This document shows, in pieces, positions 12,901 to 24,857 of a stretch of 64,000 bases of DNA; the stretch's first letter is position 1; each line of letters begins with the position of its first letter. The stretch is from positions 62,001 to 126,000 of the forward strand of contig QANT01001444.1 of the NCBI GenBank assembly GCA_003254885.1, written 5' to 3'. The translations under genes were made by a program, and so were the position numbers. Under the pieces are notes generated by a model, which was not told where the DNA came from, made no database searches, and worked only from the letters and a program-made list of their open reading frames with translations. The DNA comes from Purshia tridentata (lineage: Eukaryota; Streptophyta; Magnoliopsida; Rosales; Rosaceae).

Positions 12901-13192
12901 GATGTGACCTGTGGATGTCGTCGACGATTGGAATAGGACCGTGATTTCTCTTGTAGAACAAATCAACGGGAGTCACGTAGGAGGAAACCAAAGCTGAACG
13001 TGGTGGCTCCGCATTGAAAGGTTCCTGTAATTAATCAACTCATAGACTTTCATTTTTACGAATGATTTTTGATATAAAATCAGAACAAATTAAATCGAAG
13101 AAGAAGAAGAGGCTGGCCTTGGCATTGATTTGGAGGCTTGGATGTCGAGGTGGCTCCCGCGAGTAATCTGAAGGCCCTACCACGCCAGGCAT
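9977..13192 (-). CDS. SOX: Sulfite oxidase, 12 coding exons
   Basis: This peroxisomal molybdenum-cofactor enzyme oxidises sulfite to sulfate with oxygen as acceptor. Exons (high to low) are 13192-13118, 13024-12909, 12809-12747, 12649-12613, 12522-12441, 12268-12150, 12040-11945, 11857-11747, 11648-11547, 11375-11328, 11178-10963 and 10093-9977. They total 393 aa, the same length as the Arabidopsis enzyme. CAGNRRTAM carries the Mo-ligand Cys at residue 98. [13 protein letters not shown] and ARSVKWL belong to the Moco domain. [20 protein letters not shown] starts the dimerisation domain. Like other plant enzymes it lacks a haem domain. The C-terminus SNL is a peroxisomal targeting signal. Intron 1 has an unusual donor, AAG/GC. 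An in-frame run-on past the exon 11 donor is an intron read-through. Confidence 0.95.
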
Positions 13193-15332
13193 TCTCAAAT
13201 CTTTCTTACTTCAACTGCCGATTGCCACACACACTGAGAGAGGGAGAAAGCAAACAGAGCAGCTTAAGCTCCTTGGGGCTAACGACTGACAGATGGCGAT
13301 TTTCGAGGAGTTGTGGTCTTTGTGGCGTTCGGAGGTGTGCTTTTTTGGAATGTTGCTGTGGTTGGGCCGGAGGTCCAAGATTCGTCCGAACCTTTTATTT
13401 TCTATTTGACGCGGACCGCTGTGAAACCATCGGCGCTTTCGTTTCTCCCGATTTATTGAGTAATTACTAATTATGGATATAAATTATGGGAACTACTTTA
13501 GGGGATCTTGATAAAAACTTTCCTAATTTATTCATCCGTTGCATAAAAATAAAAAAAGCAAGATTCTACTGTCAGACATTTATAAATAAATAAATTACAT
13601 ATAAATTTATAAAATACTGTCACATTATATATACATGAATATAAATTTTGTATTCCTAACAAGTAGCAACACTTTTCAAAATCAATTGGATGAATTTGTT
13701 GATGCAAACATAAGCTCACAAGAGAGGATCCAAATTTCATTTTTTTTATTTTTTATATGGAAATGAGAGTTTTGAATTTAAGACATTTTTAATATTGCAG
13801 GGAGACATATTATCAAATATATTTCTTTTTAAGGTCCAAATTTCATTGTTCAAGCGGCCCAACAATTAATCACAGAGGGAGAGAGAGCGAGTACATAAAG
13901 GTCAGTCAAACATAAAACGCAAATAAGTATTATTTCAACATCGAGCGACATGTCGTGTTATTACTAATTCTCAAACAGTCGGACACAAAATACAAGTCGA
14001 TGATCGACATAAATTCATCGTTGATCTTATAGATTAATTAAACCCTTGGCTTCCAAGACATTGGCTTTTGTTGTTCAGTAGGCGCCGCACTTGCGCACAG
14101 AATAGGAGTGGTGCTTTCATCGCGATTTCAACATCTGAAGCAGAGCCTGCAATTGGGGGATTGAAATGAGACAATGGTTGATGAGCTGAAGCATAATGAA
14201 AAGGAATGAGGGCATTCAGAAGGAGAAGAAAAGCCAAGGTAGAGCAAAATGGTGGAGGCCATGTTTGCTCTAACAACTGAATGGGCAAGGGTCTAACAAA
14301 GGGTGAGTTTTTATGGGGCATTAGCCAACTTCATGAAATTCATGCCACTAGCATTCCGGCTTAAAGAAATACACCAACACCAAACTTTCCTAGTTTTCTC
14401 TCTTTTCCTTTTTCCACCCATTTTATGCCTTTAAGTAACCATATTTCTTGTACATAAAAAATGCAGCACTTCTCTCTTGGGCTATGCATGCGACGATACC
14501 GTCATATCATTGCCTTGTGGAGGCATGCCAAATAATTCTATAAACAAAAATGTTATTTGACTAAAAAAGGAATACACCCATAGATTCACAGTGCATCTAA
14601 CTAAAACATGAATTGGCACGTCTGACTCCATCAAGGAAGTACCAAATAAAATTTCTGATATATATAGAAAAAGAAAAGGTGTCCATCAAGAACTATAAAC
14701 AACCTGATTCTATGAAGAACTATATAAAGTATCACTATGAGTTACAAAAACTATACATCTTTTATATTTACCAAACTACTCAAACTTACAAGTTACGACT
14801 CATGCATCCTCAATCTGCAGAATCTAGTTACAGCAAGACCTTACAGCAGATAAAAACCTTGGCAAATCCCCTCTTTCCACAGCTCTTTGTTGCGACACAT
14901 GGCTTCATAATGAAGGAGCATGTTAGTATATCATAAAAAAACAAAAACAAAAACCTAAGCAAAGCAACCAAAATGAAGTCTAATCAAAGCAAGGCAGTAT
15001 ACATAATTATGGTGCATGCAATGGTTGAATGGGTGTGATCCTTGATTCCATGGTTAATATTGTAATTAGAAATCTGTGCTTTTTTCTTCTTGGTGGAAGG
15101 AGCAGCTATCCTAAAGTGGCAACCAACTTACAAGGACCCACAAGTCGATTAGCCAAACATATATCTTTGTTCGATAAAACCATAGATAAAGTAAAATTGA
15201 CTTTCCTTCTTTGTAACATAACCATAGAAAAAGGATATTTCTGAAAGACTATGTCTTCAAAGAGCAAACAGACTTAAAAATGAAACAAAGAAACGAGGGT
15301 GGCACCTTTCACACTGCTTTGGCTTTTGACTC
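13193..15332. other. Intergenic; one weak minus-strand ORF
   Basis: No convincing gene. The minus-strand ORF at 14034-14321 (95 codons) has a hydrophobic stretch (STLAFLLLLNALIPFHYA) but no known secreted-peptide signature, and an out-of-frame ATG with a short ORF lies just upstream. GAGA-type repeats occur near 13876. I treat the ORF as unproven. Confidence 0.4.
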
Positions 15333-17274
15333 TTATCTTCGGGGTGTTGTTAACACCTTCTGTGCGGCAGTGATCTCTGTCGCATGTTTCAGAAGAGTTT
15401 TGTAATCTTGACTTCTTGACCATATATCAATTTCACGAGCACGTAGAACCGGCAGAGGATGTGAAAGTTGCCTCGTTTGAGCATTTCTGCACAGCACAAG
15501 TTAAAACAGGCAACCCTAGGATACCACAACACTAGGACCAGTGCTATATGCATGCTGTTGATTACCTTATATACCACCCTACTGGGCTTGAAGAAGCTTT
15601 GTCATAGGAACGAGCTTGCTCCAAAAATGCATCCACATTTAGTTGATCAGCCATAGATGGGCAGCCCCCAGCTAATTTCATCAGAACAGAGATGACCACC
15701 TCTTGTGAGCAGATCAAAATGGATATCAGATCACCAAGATAACTGATGTGAAACAGCAAGTTAATTGGAAAGCATGTAGCTTCTGGAGGTTGTATACCTT
15801 AGGGTCTTGTGCAACAAGAAGAGCTGCACGATCACAAGTTAGCTCTGCTGCTCGAAGCCAACGAAATAAATGTTCTTCTAAACTCTGAGCAATCATTCCA
15901 CCAAGCCCTATGAATAACACAAGTATTCAAAACATACCTATACATCTCTTTATGAGGACTGTTGGGGCATCCAAACAATTTTTGGTCAACTATGAGTCTA
16001 TGACTATGGCAATAAACATGGCATGGGCCTCAATTAACACAAACAAATATAACAGAAGTAACCAAACTGCCTTAACTAAGCATAAGCTTACGAAACACCT
16101 ACCAGGAATGGTATAAGCTCCAAGGGTAAGAATATTTGCAAATGTCAGCCACAGACCATGGTCGCATTTCAGGTGACCCAATTCATGAGCCAAAACAGCC
16201 TAAAAGTAAGTTAAACAGTGGAAGTTAATAGCTGCATCATTTGAAAGACAGCATTCACCCCCGAAAAAAAAAAATTATGAATGAAGTTGCCCAAAATAAG
16301 GGGTAAGCAACAAAATCAAAGAGACAACTGCTGACCTGCAACTCTTCTCGTGTCAAAAGCTCCACAAGGCTAGTATGAACAACAACAAATGGCTTTTTAC
16401 CACTTATTGCTAAAGTATATGCATTTGGTACAGGACTTTGACGAACATATAGATCAGGAGCATCAATATTGAGAATTTCCGCGGCCTCAAACATCAATTG
16501 ATGTAGTTCAGAAAGCTGAGAACACAAAAAAATAATTTAAAAGTACTACATAAGTTGATAGCATTAAACGTCATGCACAATCCGAACTTCCAAAATAGAA
16601 TCTGAGATTATATTTGTTTTATATTATACTGTATTTTGTTATCCTCAACAATTGAATAACCTGGTTTTCAGAAACGAGAAGGGATGTTCCAATATTCTCA
16701 AGAAGCATGACTTGCTCTGCAACAGAACCTGCAATGCCAATCGAAAAAGAAAAATTGACAAACACAGCTTAACAAAAGTATATTCTCCACAAATTAGATT
16801 CCCATTACCTAGTAGAACCCTTCCAAGTTCATTTAATCCAGGAATCGCCCTCAAAATCAGCGTGTTCTGCAGAATACGGAAAGAAAATTTCAAACATGCA
16901 AGAAAACTAATCATATACAAATTGAAATAATAACTGAATTAGGCTGTTGCGCTGTGGCTTTTGTTTTCATCATATTTACTTTTTCTTGAGAAACAAACGC
17001 AACAGATTAAACACAATAACTATTCGGAAAAAGAGTAAACAATTAACCACACCTGTTTATCGAGAGGGTGCCGAAAATCATCGGCATCGAGGTCGCGAAA
17101 GACAACAGAGGCAGCTCTGCAGACCGGAACCCTAACTCTCCGATACTTCTTGATGGTGCTGCCGAATTCAATATTAGGCGAACCACACCTCAAATGATCG
17201 GAAGCTATGGAGCTAAAACTGAGAGAATTACGGTTCTGCGTCAGGGAGAGAGAAGAAAGGAGCACGGAAGCCAT
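15333..17274 (-). CDS. PGM48: Plastid M48 zinc metallopeptidase (PGM48-like), 8 exons
   Basis: This is a membrane-associated metalloprotease of the M48 family. The Arabidopsis counterpart is a plastoglobule enzyme linked to leaf senescence. Exons (high to low) are 17274-17053, 16866-16809, 16728-16661, 16515-16336, 16199-16103, 15907-15798, 15699-15566 and 15486-15333, giving 340 aa. The N-terminus is Ser-rich and basic, as in a chloroplast transit peptide. The zinc site is AHELGHLKCDH (HExxH about 181-185), and AAELTCDRAAL supplies the downstream Glu ligand near residue 231. The hydrophobic stretch TFANILTLGAYTIPG follows the active site. The other plant M48 protein, mitochondrial OMA1, is less likely given the transit peptide and the conserved neighbour ENY2. 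It is transcribed divergently from ENY2. Confidence 0.9.
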
Positions 17275-17640
17275 AGAAGCGGAGAGGAGCCACAGAGAGT
17301 AACAGAGTCGACGCGAATATGAGCGTCAAGCGTTCGTACGTTTCGCGTTTGTGTCCACAGCCGTTTCTATGGTGCATGTTTGGCGCCATTTCGCTTTCCG
17401 TTGACCGGCGTACGGGATTTTTTGTCATGGATAAGGGCCAAGAGGACAATAATGCCCAAAAGGAGAACCGGCCCAAACAACATTAAATGTTTGCACTGTG
17501 AAGCAGCCCAATATACGTTAGTTGATAAGGCCCAATTCAAGCCACACCGTTTGACTATAGGAGACGACATCGTTTATCAGCGGTTTAACCAGTTTCATAT
17601 TCATTCATCAACCATCGTATGACTGTGCTATGTGTGCTCA
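17275..17640. promoter_or_regulatory. Shared bidirectional promoter of M48 peptidase and ENY2
   Basis: Less than about 400 bases separate the M48 start codon from the ENY2 5' region. The interval holds TTTGGCGCC (E2F-like, about 17368-17376) and a cluster of site II type GGCCCA/GCCCA elements between about 17425 and 17535. Such clusters are typical of TATA-less housekeeping promoters. No TATA box is seen on either side. Confidence 0.6.
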
Positions 17641-17962
17641 TCTACTTTCCTCTCCTCTTCAAGTCGCACAGAGTTGAGTTCGAGCGACGCTGCAGATTTC
17701 TTGTTCGTGATAGCTAAAAGCCTAAAACCATGTTAGTTTCCTAACCGAAGCTAGGGCTTTGTTTTTACTCATGGAAAAATTTTCCTGGAAAAAAAATTGA
17801 AGGAATTACAACGGTTGGCTCTGTTTGTTTGAGTAGTGTAGTTCTCGCTGGCTCAGCTAGCTTTATCCTACCTTTTTTTTTTTTTGTAATTTTATTTTGC
17901 ATATAATATCTCGGAAAGAATGGATTTTTAGTAAAATCTCTTCTGTTTTTTATTAAAAAAAG

Positions 17963-20332
17963 GAGGAAATCGGTAAATCGTCCGCCAACGCCGGATGTTG
18001 TAGAAAATCAAGAAAAAGAGCCCACTCTTCAAGAGCTTATCAACATCGAGGTACAGATTTTATTTTATTTTTTAATTTGTTTTAGCTGAGCTGAGGGTAT
18101 GACAGTCGAGGATAATATTTTCCTTTTTCTTTTTTGGTTTCTGGAGCTAACTTAGAGCTTTCCGATTTCTGGTTCGAATTTATTGCCTGAATTTTCAGTT
18201 GATTGAGAGCGGTGAAAAAGAGCGATTAATGGAGCTTCTGAGGGAAAGGCTAATAGAGTGTGGGTGGAAGGATGAAATGAAGGCTCTTTGCAGGTATTAT
18301 TCTACGCTTTTCAGTTTTTAGGTCGCTACTATTCCCAAGTTACTTTCTTTTCACCTAGATTCCTTGACCCAAATCTCCTTTTAAGTCACTATCATTGGAA
18401 TGATATGGGATTGTTGTTATAATTGGAGTGGTTTATGGTGCAAAATGACTTGGGATAGATATCAATTACAGTTTTGTGATCAATTCGTAACGATTACTGA
18501 CTGTCGCTTTTGATAAGTAATTTATAGGGGGGTTTATTTGAACTTATTTCTCAGTAGCAAATTTCTCAAGAAAATCATTATGCTAGCCGATCAAAGAAAT
18601 AGGATTCGGTTACTACAGTACAACTTCCCATAGAACAAACACATCTCAGAGGAGAGGAGAGTCACCGATGCTTCCTACTTGGGAGATGGTGGAAAATCAT
18701 ATGAAAGAGGCCCAAGTGTTAATGTACTCTTTACTAGCCCTAAACTTAGCCAGTGTGGATTACAGGAGGTACATAACTACACCAGCCTAGCCCACAGGAG
18801 GTATACGCTTGAAATTCATGAGAAACATAGGAACCTGAAGATGTAGACAATTGAAATCTCTTTACATGCCCTCGCTTGATTTATGATGAGTCAAAATCAA
18901 TGCCCTTGTTAGAAAAAATTCCAGGTACAAATTACAATATCAACCTTATAGATCCATCACTTGTACGTAGACTGTATTGCCACACACTTGGGGAAGATCA
19001 TTTTGAGGTCATGGTGGCTAACAGAAGTATGCTCACTTACACAAGACAGTGCCCATGGTTGCTGGTTACTTTACAAGACTACCAATTCAGGGTTGATTTC
19101 CAAATTCTTACTCTAGGAGGCTGCGATGTGGTCCTAGGGGCTCAATGGTTCCGTGAGCTGAGATCTCGTCTTGGGGATTTCAACATCCTCATGATGGAAT
19201 TATCTATCAACGGCGACTACACAGATAATGTGGGACAATGGAGGAACCAAATGGCTAACTATGCTATTGGTGTATGATCATATAATTGGATGCTAGGATA
19301 GCTTCAGCCATGGACTATTCAATATTCAGATAACTTATTTACCAAACCCTCCATTATGCATGTGCTATGTTGAACATTGTCATCTTGCCAGTTGGTATGG
19401 CTACTATGTTTGATGTCATAAATGGCTCACATTTTGTTAATCCGTATGCTTATTGCCCCTATGAATGAATTATTTGCTTCTATAACTTTTCTATATTTGA
19501 GTTATAAAAGTAAAAAGGGAATTTGTTTCTATTCATTGACCAAGTGTTTATAATCAATGTTGCTTTTTGGGATCTTTAACCCATTTCTATCTTTATAATG
19601 GTAGGGCATTTATAAAGAAAAAAGGGCGGAATAATATTACTGTAGATGACCTTGTACATGTAATCACCCCAAAGGGCAGAGGTAAGTCTTTCTTTGTTTC
19701 CTTCTTTTCTTAATATTTCCTTGTGATAGTTTGCATGGTAGTAGGATGAGTGGGAGTTGGATCTCTGTAAAATGCCCTGGTGGTGTCCACAAGGGAGCAG
19801 GAAGTGTCTTGATGAAGGGGTTTCTGTGGTAATGAAGTAGAGTAGGTGGCGTGGGTTAGAGCGGTGGTCTTATATTTCTGTAGTATGGGGGGGTTAGGCA
19901 GCTGCAACTGTGTGGTTCTGCCAGAGCCAGGGGAAAGCGGTCTTTTGGACCTTGTGTGATTCGTGATTATATGGCTGTACTCTGTGTTATTGAACATTAA
20001 GGGTTAGCAAAAAATTGTTGTGGTACTTTGAGAACTAGTAAATGACCGACTTGATATGAGTCATTCACAGTTGAATGTAACTTTTAGAATTAAAAGAGAT
20101 TCAGTTACCTGGGCAAGTAATTCGGTTGTCGATTCCCTGTTTCCCAATATAATCAGCTTTTCCCTTCTTTGAATCAATGAATCTTTAAATTTGTTATTTC
20201 CTCTTGCATTGTTTTGCTTTAACAATCGTTATAACTTGTCAACACTTTGCCCATGCAGCCTCGATTCCTGATTCCATAAAGGCGGAGCTTTTGCAAAGAA
20301 TTCGTACATTTCTCATGTCAGCAGCACTTTGA
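17963..20332 (+). CDS. ENY2: ENY2, SAGA/TREX-2 subunit; start codon not located
   Basis: ENY2 is a small helical nuclear protein shared by the SAGA deubiquitinating module and the TREX-2 mRNA export complex. Exons read clearly at 17963-18050 ([15 protein letters not shown] to LINIE), 18199-18293 ([20 protein letters not shown]), 19605-19681 ([19 protein letters not shown]) and 20259-20332 ([17 protein letters not shown], then stop). Splice phases agree throughout. The conserved N-terminus has no in-frame ATG in this exon or directly upstream; the frame is open to a stop at 17742-17744 without a Met. The Met must come from an upstream exon ending in phase 2, which I could not place; ATG 17730-17732 is a candidate without a matching donor. 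Intron 3 (18294-19604) contains a retroelement relic. Confidence 0.85.
18650..19290 (+). mobile_element. Gypsy-type retropepsin relic inside ENY2 intron
   Basis: An ORF at 18876-19277 reads as part of a retroviral-type aspartic protease region of a Ty3/gypsy polyprotein: [20 protein letters not shown] followed by AQWFREL, the typical end of the RVP_2 domain. The usual active-site DTGA/DSGA with its serine-threonine-rich flank is not found in good form upstream; the sequence is diverged there. No reverse transcriptase, integrase or LTR follows, so it is a short relic in sense orientation within the host intron. The exact borders are uncertain. Confidence 0.7.
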
Positions 20333-21304
20333 TGCGCTGTCATGGTCTGGTAATGTGTAAGTTTAGGAATATGATGAAGCTTTTGCTGAATGAAACTCAT
20401 TGGAAAACTAGTTGAGCATTGAAAAAGTGCCAACATCTATTGAATTGGTTGGAGGGTGGAGGCAACTGTTATCTCTGGGAATTAAAGCTACACGCCCGAG
20501 AAATGTATCATTGTTTGTTCTTATGGAAAGCTAACTTGAAATCACCTTTGCCCATGTAATAATATACATTTTACATATCTACTGATGGCTGATGGTTTGT
20601 TCCTTTCTAGGATCATCGGTGGTTTTTTTTTTTTTTTCTTTGTATCATTGTGTCCCCCTTTTTTGAGTTTAGTTTGAACTGTGGTGTTAGCCCATGGACA
20701 TGGAAACATGAGGTGTTTTTAATTTTAATTTTTTTTGGCCACGAATTGTTTTTAATTTAATTGTGTATAAATGTTGGGTATTGCTAGCCATGATTCAGAA
20801 TCAACTACAATGAATATCCATACTTTTTTTTGTATAGGGGTATTCTCATATTCATATCCATTCTTGAATGAGACAAAGAAAAACCAGCACAAGACAAACA
20901 TTCCACAAAAAAACAAAAGATTTTTAAAATTTTAAATTATAAAAAAATTAAAAAAAAATTCTTCAATTGTGCGGTCACACGGAAATTACAAATAAAGAAT
21001 CAACTCAACGATCAGCCGTACTGCAGCCCGCAAAGGTTTGGCAAAAAAAAGAGAATTCCTCTTGTACCCCTGTACTGCGTTGTTATAAACTTATTAGAAA
21101 GGAAGCAAATCAAATAATATCTTTTTAATTACTGGTGATTGCCTTTGATTGAAAAGGGAAAGATTTGGATTCTTGAATCCCAAAACTGATTTTTTGTGGT
21201 GATTAATTAACAATTTACTTGTGAAGGTAAAAAGAAAAAAAAAATATCATTCACTATGATCCAGTTTCCTTAATGGTGACGAGAGATGAGACCTCAATGC
21301 CTCT
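20333..21304. other. Intergenic, ENY2 3' side to MADS promoter
   Basis: AT-rich with several poly-T and poly-A runs (for example near 20622-20640). I see no gene or repeat of note. Confidence 0.5.
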
Positions 21305-21312
21305 TATATAAA
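21305..21312 (+). promoter_or_regulatory. TATA box of the MADS-box gene
   Basis: TATATAAA lies about 1.05 kb upstream of the start codon. Between them a probable 5' UTR intron runs from the donor at 21396 (AAG/GTAACT) to the acceptor AG at 22343-22344, which would place the leader exon just downstream of this box. Confidence 0.5.
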
Positions 21313-22364
21313 GGAGACCCATAAACCTCCTTCTTTATTCTGCATTGGATCTAATCAAAGCACAGAAGAGAGAAGCCATTAAAAGCTTTACGAAGGTAAC
21401 TGCTCCTTCTTGGCTTCTTGCATTATTGTTTATTGTTCATCACCACTTTGTTTTCTTTCGTACATCTTTTTTCTTATCTCTTACTATATTCTTGTGGGTT
21501 TTGATTTATGTTTGCATTTTGTTATTGACGAATAATTAGTTCAATATTATTCGTGTTTATCTTTAGTAGTATATTTTGATTAAGACAAAGACCCTATGTC
21601 TGCGGCTATGGCCTACTCTTAATCCTAATGGGTCGCTCACTCGGACAAAGAGTGGCAAAGGATGAGGGACCCATCAAAAACCCTTTTTTTAGTTCGATCG
21701 ATTTGCAATTCTGACTTTTTTTTTTTGCAATTGTATTTATAATTTCGTAGTATATCCAATTTTTAAATAGAAAAACATTTAATAGAACGAACTGAAGTAG
21801 TTCTAGTATATAGATTTATTCTTTGATTTCTTTTTCTTGATTGAATTGGTTCATGAACTACCATTGAATTTAATTCAAAACAATGATCAATCCATTACAT
21901 GCTAATTACACAGAATCAATTCTTGATGGATATATATGCTTATTCTACGTGGATAATAGCTTAGAGGAATACTAGAGGGTAAATAGCATATGAGGAAGTG
22001 CTCTAACATATTATCTTTTAATTTTCTAAAGTCTAAACCCTAAATATATATATATATATATGTAGTTTTAATAGAATATATGTACCGATGTAGTAATATA
22101 CTAAATAGTACAGATTTAAATCTTAATTGAATTGATTGATTTACTAGCATCGAATTTAATTCCAAACAATGATGGTCATGACGTACATGTGACGTTCTTA
22201 CATTACATGATCTTTAATTTCGTTTTAATTTTAATTACATGATCATTGGATCTTGATAATTATGTTCTTACATTACGTAAATGTTCATGTGTGTGTACTT
22301 TTAATTAATTTATGGTGGCCAAAATCTTGATATTTTTTTATTAGATCGATATCTGAAATCAAGC

Positions 22365-23751
22365 ATGGTACGAAGTCGTGCAAGTTTGCCCTTGGAGCTA
22401 ATAGAGAACGAGAGAAATCGCAAGATCACATTTCGAAAGAGAAAGAAGGGGTTGCTGAAGAAGGCTTATGAGTTGAGCACACTATGCGATGTGCAAGTGT
22501 GTCTGATCATGTACGAGAACAATGACCAACTGCCACATCATCAACCACCTGCTGAGACCTTCCCTGAGAACCCTGAAGAGGTGAAGAACATCCTCCACAA
22601 GTACAAGTCCAGTGATTCCAAGAAAAGGAGGGTTCAGGGTTTGGCCGACTACTATGCCAACCAAACAAAGCACATGAACAAAGAGATCGAGAAGCTGCGC
22701 AAGGACAGTTTGGAAACCCTATTTCCCACATGGGACGATCGTCTTGATGAGTTTTCGATGGAGCAATTGCTTGACCTCTTGCAGAAGTTGGATACCAAAA
22801 TTGACACTGCGCAGAAGTGGTACAATAATAAGCTCATGGCCACACAGCAATGTCCTGATGCTGCTTTAATGCATGACAGTATGCCACCGACTGTGCGTGG
22901 CTTCTCTCCATTAACTTTCACATTCTATATGTGGGTCCCACTTGACCTCTAATTCTAGCATTAATTACATTGCTTACTAATGTGAATATGTGCATGCATG
23001 CCACCGACTGTGCGTGGCTTCTCTCCATTAACTCCTTAATTTGTAACACATTGGCATTAGTTTCACATTCTATAAGTGGGTCCCACTTGACCTCTAATTC
23101 TAGCATGAATTACATTGCTTACTAATGTGAATATGTGCATGCATGCAGGCCTTGCACCCAGATCCTGAGATGCTTGCATTGGGTGAGAGCTCTGGTAATG
23201 GTTCAATGATGATGGTGAACCAAAATGGAGGTGGTTGGAGTGGTGAAGCTGTAGGCCTGTCATGGAGGGGGCACAACACTGAGTACGCTCTTCCTCCACC
23301 AAATGAGTTCAAGTTTAATGACACAGCAGCTGCATCAACATCCATATGGGAGAATCCTGAGAGGTACTTGTTTGGTAATCATGTTAATGCTCTCCCTGTG
23401 CAGTATGGAATTATGGAACATGAAACACTCGGCTCATCATCAGCATCAGCATCAGCATCAGCATCGTCGAGTGTTGCGCCGCCATATGATCAACGGCTGC
23501 CTCTAATCCTGCAACCAAGCAGTTATGTGCAGTACTGTCCCCCAATGTTGCCAAGTGCTTCATCATCTCAATATCAACAAGGGCTTCCTCCTCTCACCAT
23601 TCAACCAAGTCATCATCATAATATGCAACATATTCCAATCAAGACAAGTGCTGCTGCTTCTTCATCTCAATCCCATTCCCAGTCTTATGATGATGATGAC
23701 GATGATCAAGTGCGCACGTTCTATGACAACACGTGGATGAATTCCAAATAA
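22365..23751 (+). CDS. Type I MADS-box transcription factor (M-beta-like), 2 exons
   Basis: The N-terminal MADS domain (about residues 1-60) shows NRKITFRKRKKGLLKKAYEL and STLCDVQVCLIMYE, the DNA-binding and dimerisation core. After it come PETFPENPEEVKNILHKYKS, a basic linker, and PTWDDRLDEFSMEQLLDLL. That combination points to the M-beta type I group and not to MIKC factors, because there is no K-box coiled coil. I place exons at 22365-22892 and 23149-23751 (376 aa). An alternative donor at 22879 would shift frame and hit a stop. The C-terminal part is rich in Ser/Ala, Gln/His and Asp repeats and looks disordered. Type I genes usually act in the gametophyte or endosperm. The exact subgroup is uncertain. 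Confidence 0.85.
22881..23148 (+). repeat. Imperfect tandem duplication spanning the MADS intron
   Basis: Copy 1 starts at 22881 and copy 2 at 22998. Both begin atgccaccgactgtgcgtgg, include the exon 1 donor (ACT/GTGCGT) and run to gtgcatgcatg. Copy 2 has about 30 extra bases after ctccattaact. Only copy 2 ends in a usable AG acceptor (23147-23148), so splicing must join the first donor to the last acceptor. Confidence 0.85.
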
Positions 23752-24857
23752 AATTATCAGAACCAGATTGAAGGCCTCGAGGTACTCGATCGATTGGGGT
23801 TATGGGTTTTAAGGTTCATCTTATTTTTAATCCTTATATTATGAGTTTAGACTATAAGAAATGTTTAACCTTGCCTTGCTTTCTTTTATTTTAGTGGCTG
23901 CCACAAGCTAAACGTAATTTCAGCCTTGGTTATATGTTACGGATTTTAGATTTGATTAATCATGTTATGGATATTTCAGCTTTGGTTATGTTATGGGTTC
24001 GGACATATTTAGTTCAGCAGCTTTTTCCAGTTATATATAAGGATAAACTTCCTTGGTCAAAAAAAAAAAACACAAAGTATAAACTTCAAAACATCCATTC
24101 ACGGTCAGAAAAAGTTTTATTCTTTCTCAAACAAAACAAATAAATTACTTGTTCTCATACGTAGAATCCACTGTTATAATTAAAAATATTTCATTGCAAA
24201 CTATATTTCTATAAATATATAAACTTGGTATGAGTAATGAGCCGACCTTTGATTACGATCTACATTAATATTCAGGGGAACATAGACAACATAACATGGG
24301 GCAAAATTTCAAGTCTTGTTTTTTTTGTTTTTTGGTTTTTGGCACAATTTGAAGTTTAAATCCAAAGAAATATGATAAAAAAACAAATCTGATTTGATTT
24401 TTGTCCTTGGCAATTTAGCTCCCGAAAAACGTTCAACCTGTAGATGCTCTCTGCTCTTACCAAACCAAACCAAACACAACGACAAACATGGTCACCCCAA
24501 ACTCCAGTTTATAGGCACAAATGAAATTAGATACGCATCAAACACTCGACTTTCACAGGTTTTATCATTACACAGTTGTTCATCTCTTTTACATCTTGCG
24601 ACTTCGTTTTTATGTCATAGAAGCTATCAAATGTTATACAGCAACTTAAACAAGTATCTTCAAGATACACACTCACTTATTCAACAGGCTCACTCACTCA
24701 CGCACTCACTCACTCGCGCTAAACTATAATATAAAAAACCAGACTTAACCCCCAAGCTTGCGCTCCATGGAAAATCGGTTAAAAGCTCACACAGCTGACA
24801 TGCACCGACATGCACCACAAAACCTACTACATCGACATATTGCAGACAACATTTAGC
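23752..24857. other. Intergenic between convergent MADS and DCD genes
   Basis: 3' UTR-type sequence with ACTC/CACT repeats near 24690-24717. No gene seen. Confidence 0.5.

Noticed and set aside
14034-14321. 95-codon minus-strand ORF with a hydrophobic stretch, considered as a secreted peptide precursor
   Set aside because: No CLE, IDA, RALF or CEP motif, no TATA at sensible distance, and out-of-frame ATGs upstream. Kept only as a mention in the intergenic entry.
19710-19997. 95-codon minus-strand ORF within the ENY2 region
   Set aside because: Lies inside the last ENY2 intron, low complexity, no domain features.
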